From positions 1 to 8,819 of the forward strand of contig JAEZPW010000247.1 in NCBI GenBank assembly GCA_023441255.1: 8,819 nucleotides of DNA, read 5' to 3'. The translations under genes were made by a program, and so were the position numbers. Positions 5,778 to 8,819 of this stretch are shown piece after piece. This DNA is from Acidobacteriota bacterium (GTDB lineage: Bacteria; Acidobacteriota; Terriglobia; Terriglobales; Acidobacteriaceae). The notes beneath the pieces were generated by a model that was not told the DNA's origin, made no database searches, and saw nothing but the letters and a program-made list of their open reading frames with translations. Position 1 is the first letter of the stretch. Each line of letters begins with the position of its first letter.

Positions 5778-6244
5778 TAAGCAGCCTTCTTTAGGACTGC
5801 GATCTGCCCCGCATGGTAGATGTTGTGCTGTACCAGTCCGTGCAGTTCGAAGTAGAAGGTGTGGTATTCGGCTGGCTTGCCCGGAACGGTCTCCTTCAGG
5901 CGCGGGTCGGGCATGCCGGCAATGGCGTTGTAGGCCTTCGCGTTCGCCAATTTTAGCGACTGAACCGTGTCCTGCCATGCTTCGTCGCTGGTGTCGGAGA
6001 CGACTGGCCAGTCCTCCTCAGCTGTGGGCTGAACAGTCTCGCCCCTCGTGCGCCGCAACACGATGTCGTTCCACGCACGCATGTGCAGCACGATCTCCCA
6101 TATGCTGTGCGCGTTCGGCACTGGATGTGCAGCCGCCTGCCTCGCATCCACGCCCGCTAACACTTCGAGCACGGCCGGCCCGTGCCACGCGCCACCTTCG
6201 AAGGAATACCGCAGTTCCTGCGCAATACGTTCAGCTTCTCTCAT
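5756..6244 (-). CDS. DinB-family metal-binding four-helix protein
   Basis: DinB/YfiT-type protein of 162 residues, normal for the family. These cytoplasmic four-helix proteins bind a divalent metal with three histidines; several are thiol-dependent transferases or hydrolases, and the substrate here is unknown. The triad is visible: H54 in WEIVLHMRAWND, then H140 and H144 in LVQHNIYHAGQIAVLKKA. The start is ATG 6242-6244 (MREAERIAQELRY), with GGGAG five bases upstream. A TTG at 6280 in the same frame gives an unlikely N-terminus. The last residues (about 156-162, YLQISDC) come from the heptamer repeat, which also supplies the stop codon, so the original C-terminus seems to have been overrun just after the family domain. 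Same strand as the unknown secreted gene, 89 bases downstream of it. Despite the name, this is unrelated to DNA polymerase IV. Confidence 0.87.
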   Translation of the reverse strand: MREAERIAQELRYSFEGGAWHGPAVLEVLAGVDARQAAAHPVPNAHSIWEIVLHMRAWNDIVLRRTRGETVQPTAEEDWPVVSDTSDEAWQDTVQSLKLANAKAYNAIAGMPDPRLKETVPGKPAEYHTFYFELHGLVQHNIYHAGQIAVLKKAAYLQISDC

Positions 6245-6292
6245 ACGAACTCCCGATGCAGAGTGACAATGGCAAACCAAACCGCTTTATGC

Positions 6293-6305
6293 CTGAACAG
6301 TTCAG
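6293..6305. promoter_or_regulatory. 13-base perfect palindrome upstream of the DinB-like gene
   Basis: CTGAAC, one central base, GTTCAG: perfect dyad symmetry about 50 bases before the DinB-like ATG. The half-site GAAC/GTTC recalls Gram-positive LexA boxes, but those have four bases between the halves, not one. It may be an operator; chance is possible. Confidence 0.3.
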
Positions 6306-6333
6306 CCAGCTACCATGCATGACGGCGACGCGT

Positions 6334-7077
6334 TTACTTTCGCGGCACAAACGCCTTCACCTGGCTGAGGCACGACATGGCCGCCGCAGACACCGGTCCA
6401 ACTTCACGTGCCAGCTTCTCCAGCGCGTCCGTCACCTCAGACGCGGTATCTTCCGGCATGCCGCCGCCATCCCCGGCAGCGACCAACTGGCAGACTTCGC
6501 GTTGCTGTGCAGGCGTGCGGCGTCCCAGCGCCACCAGGAACGGGCGTGCGTTGGCGGCGATCATGTCCTCGAACGTGGAACCCAGTCCTTCGGCCACAAC
6601 GCTGTCGGCATTCGGAGCGGCATCGATGAGCGGCTCGATCACCTGGTTGTCGCCGCGAGCATAAAGGCTCCCCAGATACTCGATAACCTGGTCGTTGCAG
6701 TTGTCGGGGTCGGGGCGGCACTCGCGCAGCGAACTTATCAAGCGCTGCCGGTTCGTTTCCACGTTCTGATCCAGCAGGATGAGCAGGAACGCAATCGAGT
6801 CGGCACGCTGTCCGAACGCATTTGGCTGCGCCTTCGTGAGCGCGTTGATGGCGTCCGGCTTGGGCAGGTTCTCGAGACGACCCGGGTACGCCAGGTTGTC
6901 CGGGATGAGGTAGTTGAGGATGGCTTCGGGAGTTTTGGGCGGCGGCGGTATGAGTGCGCCCGGATTGCCGTTGCCGGGCTGTTTCCCATTGCGATCAGAC
7001 GGGTTCTGCGGCGCGGTCTGTGCATACGCGACCACGGCGAACGTGAATACGCAAAGGAAGCAAAAGGACTTGAACAT
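6334..7077 (-). CDS. Secreted helical protein of unknown function
   Basis: I do not recognise this 247-residue protein. It starts with a clear signal peptide (1-19, MFKSFCFLCVFTFAVVAYA, cleavage probable before Q20), so it should be periplasmic or secreted; no lipobox is placed to make it a lipoprotein. A Gly/Asn/Pro-rich spacer (about 21-50, including ALIPPPPKTP) follows. The rest (about 51-242) looks mostly helical, with a possible repeat-like pattern (LLILLDQN, VIEYLGSLY, DMIAANARPFLVALG, ALEKLAREVG). The mature part has four cysteines (C120, C127, C196, C236), enough for two disulfides. The start is ATG 7075-7077. No ribosome binding site is present, but a TATAAT lies eight bases upstream, which suggests a leaderless transcript. 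It follows lpxI by 60 bases on the same strand. Confidence 0.75.
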   Translation of the reverse strand: MFKSFCFLCVFTFAVVAYAQTAPQNPSDRNGKQPGNGNPGALIPPPPKTPEAILNYLIPDNLAYPGRLENLPKPDAINALTKAQPNAFGQRADSIAFLLILLDQNVETNRQRLISSLRECRPDPDNCNDQVIEYLGSLYARGDNQVIEPLIDAAPNADSVVAEGLGSTFEDMIAANARPFLVALGRRTPAQQREVCQLVAAGDGGGMPEDTASEVTDALEKLAREVGPVSAAAMSCLSQVKAFVPRK

Positions 7078-7085
7078 GATGGCCG

Positions 7086-7091
7086 ATTATA
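7086..7091 (-). promoter_or_regulatory. Perfect -10 box (TATAAT) of the secreted-protein gene; leaderless mRNA likely
   Basis: On the minus strand 7091-7086 reads TATAAT, ending eight bases before the ATG at 7077. A start of transcription at the usual 6-8 bases after the -10 would fall at or next to the A of ATG, leaving no leader. A good -35 is not obvious (TTAAAG lies 19 bases upstream). This suggests the gene has its own promoter apart from lpxI. Confidence 0.45.
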
Positions 7092-7137
7092 GCCCGAGTA
7101 CACGGCCCATCTTTAAGGATGCAGCCGCTCGCACCGA

Positions 7138-7998
7138 TTAAGCAGGATCAGCCACGATGCAAATGCCCGCGTCGTCCGCAGCGTGGATAGTCTTGTCGCC
7201 GTCGAGCAACAGGCACTTTCCGGCGTCGAGTGCCAGGCAGGTTGCACCCGCCGCTTTCATCACCTCGACCGTTCGGACGCCGATCACGGGGACATCGAAG
7301 CGCATGTCCTGCTTCGGCTTGGCGATCTTAACCACAGTCAATTCGCGGCTCAAAGTGGAAGGTGCTTCGCCCAGCGATTTGGAACGCATGATGCGGCCAG
7401 CGCGCTCGATCGTGACGTCGGTTCCCTCCATGGCTTCCACCGCCACGCAAGCGCGTTCGGCGATCACCACGGTCTGACCGATATCGTACTGCCCGATGCC
7501 GCGAGCGACGGTGCGTCCGTATTCAATGTTGGCGCGTTCTGCATCCGTCGCTGCGCGGCGAGTCAGCACTCCCGGCCTGGCGAGCAGCGGTTCGAGATAC
7601 GTGGTTGAGTTCAGCAGCGTGATGCCCTCGTCGTTCAGCACCTTGGCGACCGCCCCGATGAGCGAATCGGTATTTCTTGTTCCGAGCGACAGCAGCAGTT
7701 TGGCCAGGCGCCAGTCCGGACGGATGCTGCTGAAGATCTGCTTGTGCTTGACCTGCCCAGCCATGATCGCGCGCGAAACACCCTCACGCTTGAATGTATC
7801 GATCAGCTTGGAAAGTTCGCCCAGGGAAAGCCAGTAGAGGGCTGCGGGACCGTGGTTCGCGATCTCGGGAAAAGTTTCTTCCTTGATCGCAGCCACTATC
7901 ACCTGCTCGCCTTGCGCGCGTGCCGCGTCAAGAATCAGCATCGGGAAACTGCCGTTTCCTGCGATCAGTCCCAGCTTACCTTTGTTCTCGTTAGCCAT
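7138..7998 (-). CDS. lpxI: UDP-2,3-diacylglucosamine diphosphatase LpxI
   Basis: Hydrolyses UDP-2,3-diacylglucosamine to lipid X and UMP, the fourth step of lipid A synthesis, on the inner face of the cytoplasmic membrane. LpxI replaces LpxH in many bacteria that lack it. The 286 residues match the family's normal length. The N-terminal domain has LGLIAGNGSFP (9-19) and AIMAGQVKHK (77-86); then RPGVLTRR (141-148); the C-terminal catalytic domain has DIGQTVVIAERACVAVEAME (172-191), EGTDVTIERAG (191-201) and KPKQDMRFDVPVIG (227-240). The conserved acidic residues D231 and D235 in the last motif are the expected active-site region. The ATG at 7996-7998 begins MANENKGKLGLIAG; GAGG lies only two bases upstream, a tight spacing. 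ispF is 77 bases upstream on the same strand. No frameshift or missing motif. Confidence 0.95.
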   Translation of the reverse strand: MANENKGKLGLIAGNGSFPMLILDAARAQGEQVIVAAIKEETFPEIANHGPAALYWLSLGELSKLIDTFKREGVSRAIMAGQVKHKQIFSSIRPDWRLAKLLLSLGTRNTDSLIGAVAKVLNDEGITLLNSTTYLEPLLARPGVLTRRAATDAERANIEYGRTVARGIGQYDIGQTVVIAERACVAVEAMEGTDVTIERAGRIMRSKSLGEAPSTLSRELTVVKIAKPKQDMRFDVPVIGVRTVEVMKAAGATCLALDAGKCLLLDGDKTIHAADDAGICIVADPA

Positions 7999-8062
7999 GG
8001 CCTCAGTGTTTCAGTGCCCATCATAGCAATGGCGCACAAGGCGAGCGCACAGTCTTCTGGAA

Positions 8063-8076
8063 ACAGGAAAGCCTGT
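8063..8076 (-). terminator. Small hairpin after ispF
   Basis: ACAGG (8063-8067), four-base loop, CCTGT (8072-8076) form a 5-bp stem that touches the ispF stop codon (8076-8078). Only TTTCC follows on the minus strand, so it is at best a weak terminator; read-through into lpxI is likely. Confidence 0.25.
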
Positions 8077-8675
8077 CAGCTCTTTTTTCGCGGGCGCGCG
8101 CGGCGCTTTCTTAGCTCGGGTCCAGACTTCTCCAGCAACTGCTCCACTTCGGCGTCGACGACGGTTTGCGGCATGGCTTCCGCTGCTTTCATGGCTCGTT
8201 CGTCGTCCTCGCGGCGCGCATCGAGCAGCACGATGACGTGCGCCGAGGCCGTATCAGGAAGGTTGAGGCCTTCCGGCGTCTTGGCCTTTACGCTCACGCA
8301 CGAGAGGTCGATCCCCAGCAGTTCGGCAATACGCGTGCGGATTTTCCGAGAATGGGGCCCGATCTTGGGCGATTGCAGCACGAGCGTCGAATCAACATTG
8401 GCAACCGAGTATCCGCTAGCCCGTACCTGCTTGAGCGACTCGGCGACGAAGATGGCAGAATCAGCGCCCTTCCACTTCGGATCGGTCGGCGGAAAGAATC
8501 CGCCAATGTCACCTGCGGCAACTGCGCCGAGCAGTGCGTCCGTCAGCGCATGCAGTAGCACGTCACCGTCGGAGTGTCCTGCCAGTCCCCTGTCGCTCTC
8601 GATCGCAACGCCACCGATCTTGAGAGGCACGCCTGGGGTGAACTCGTGAGAGTCAAAGCCGTATCCGATCCGCAT
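8076..8675 (-). CDS. ispF: 2-C-methyl-D-erythritol 2,4-cyclodiphosphate synthase IspF
   Basis: Converts CDP-ME 2-phosphate to MEcPP and CMP in the cytoplasmic MEP isoprenoid pathway; the enzyme is normally a trimer. The metal ligands are present: D8 and H10 in MRIGYGFDSH and H42 in HSDGDVLLHALTDALLGA (34-51). DIGGFFPPTDPKWKGADS (56-73) and the nucleotide-site KTPEGL (132-137) also fit. Two oddities appear. The usual GRGEGI-type stretch after KTPEGL is replaced by NLPDTASAHVIVLL. The protein has 199 residues against about 160 normally, with a charged C-terminal tail (about 157-199) ending RKRRARPRKKS. The start is ATG 8673-8675, with AGGAAGG seven bases upstream; a GTG at 8702 would give an unnatural N-terminus. 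It begins one base after the stop codon of the upstream gene, suggesting coupled translation. No ispD is visible. Confidence 0.93.
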   Translation of the reverse strand: MRIGYGFDSHEFTPGVPLKIGGVAIESDRGLAGHSDGDVLLHALTDALLGAVAAGDIGGFFPPTDPKWKGADSAIFVAESLKQVRASGYSVANVDSTLVLQSPKIGPHSRKIRTRIAELLGIDLSCVSVKAKTPEGLNLPDTASAHVIVLLDARREDDERAMKAAEAMPQTVVDAEVEQLLEKSGPELRKRRARPRKKS

Positions 8676-8676
8676 G

Positions 8677-8819
8677 TCAAAACCTTCCTGCCACGGATTC
8701 ACACGGATTTACACGGATTTTCTTTGAGGGGTTATCAAACAGAAATCGCTTAAAAGAGGGCCGCGTACCGAAGTTGAACAAAAGTGCCACCTCCAGCGGT
8801 GTTGCTCTCAGATAGTGAA
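8677..8819 (-). CDS. GxxExxY-family protein, C-terminal end only (runs off right edge)
   Basis: Read on the minus strand from 8817, an open frame of 46 codons ends in TGA at 8677-8679. It contains YLRATPLEVALLFNFGTRP (2-20), SFKRFLFDN (21-29) and KKIRVNPCESV (32-42). This closely resembles the C-terminal end of GxxExxY proteins, small nuclease-fold (PD-(D/E)XK-like) proteins of unknown role that often occur in many copies in environmental genomes. The GxxExxY motif itself would lie outside the window. The last 15 or so codons run through a 10-bp tandem repeat (8692-8721). The stop codon is one base from the ispF ATG, and the ispF ribosome binding site lies inside this gene's last codons. It is too short to appear as a long open frame, but the match is distinctive. 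Confidence 0.72.
   Translation of the reverse strand, partial: HYLRATPLEVALLFNFGTRPSFKRFLFDNPSKKIRVNPCESVAGRF
8692..8721 (-). repeat. 10-bp tandem repeat (three copies) inside the GxxExxY gene end
   Basis: CACGGATTCA (8692-8701), CACGGATTTA (8702-8711) and CACGGATTTT (8712-8721) stand head to tail. On the minus strand this is the AATCCGTGTA-type decamer. Because 10 is not a multiple of 3, each copy is read in a different frame, giving KIRVNPCESV in the protein. It lies just before the ispF ribosome binding site. Confidence 0.85.

Noticed and set aside
5977..7092. 371-codon open frame on the plus strand across the DinB-like and secreted-protein genes
   Set aside because: It spans two genes of opposite strand plus the gap between them, and its translation is low-complexity Arg/Ala-rich.
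7744..8649. 301-codon open frame on the plus strand across lpxI and ispF
   Set aside because: Antisense to two well-supported enzymes; Ser/Arg-rich translation with no motif.

Overview
The window looks like chromosomal DNA of a GC-rich, Gram-negative environmental bacterium, most likely an Acidobacteriota (Terriglobia/Koribacter-like). The signs are an Oar-type TonB-dependent receptor with an N-terminal carboxypeptidase-regulatory domain, a proline/glutamine-rich TonB-like protein, LpxI rather than LpxH for lipid A synthesis, and many short-period oligonucleotide repeats at gene borders. The lineage is an inference from gene content only; no rRNA or tRNA is present.

Layout: (1) 1-621, minus, the 5' part of an Oar-like outer-membrane receptor. 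(2) 622-934, a divergent promoter region with a 12-bp tandem repeat. (3) 935-2401, plus, a secreted metal-dependent amidohydrolase. (4) 2401-3000, a small unit bounded by inverted heptamer arrays and holding a four-helix-bundle (S23/Avd-like) gene. (5) 3003-4082, minus, a TonB-like energy transducer. (6) 4083-4564, a gene-free stretch with a second pair of inverted arrays built from a different heptamer. (7) 4565-8819, all minus: a run read in the order GxxExxY protein (3' end only), ispF, lpxI, a secreted protein of unknown function, a DinB-like protein, and a Gfo/Idh/MocA oxidoreductase.

How the genes fit together: lpxI (UDP-2,3-diacylglucosamine hydrolysis) and the Gfo/Idh protein, which carries a GHxERFNP segment like GnnA-type UDP-GlcNAc 3-dehydrogenases, point to lipid A assembly. 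ispF supplies the isoprenoid (MEP) pathway. The TonB-like protein is a plausible partner for TonB-dependent receptors such as the one at the left edge. The remaining genes (DinB-like, unknown secreted protein) have no pathway visible here.

The most unusual feature is the repeat architecture. Three pairs of 4-5-unit heptamer arrays (ATTGCAG type twice, TTTCGCG type once) sit at gene borders. Every pair is inverted and has the same inward polarity. One pair encloses the four-helix-bundle gene and abuts the stop codons of both flanking convergent genes. In addition, a 10-bp tandem repeat forms the 3' coding end of the GxxExxY gene and ends next to the ispF start. Both families are, from general knowledge, often present in many copies per genome. 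Together they suggest a class of small repeat-bounded inserted units.
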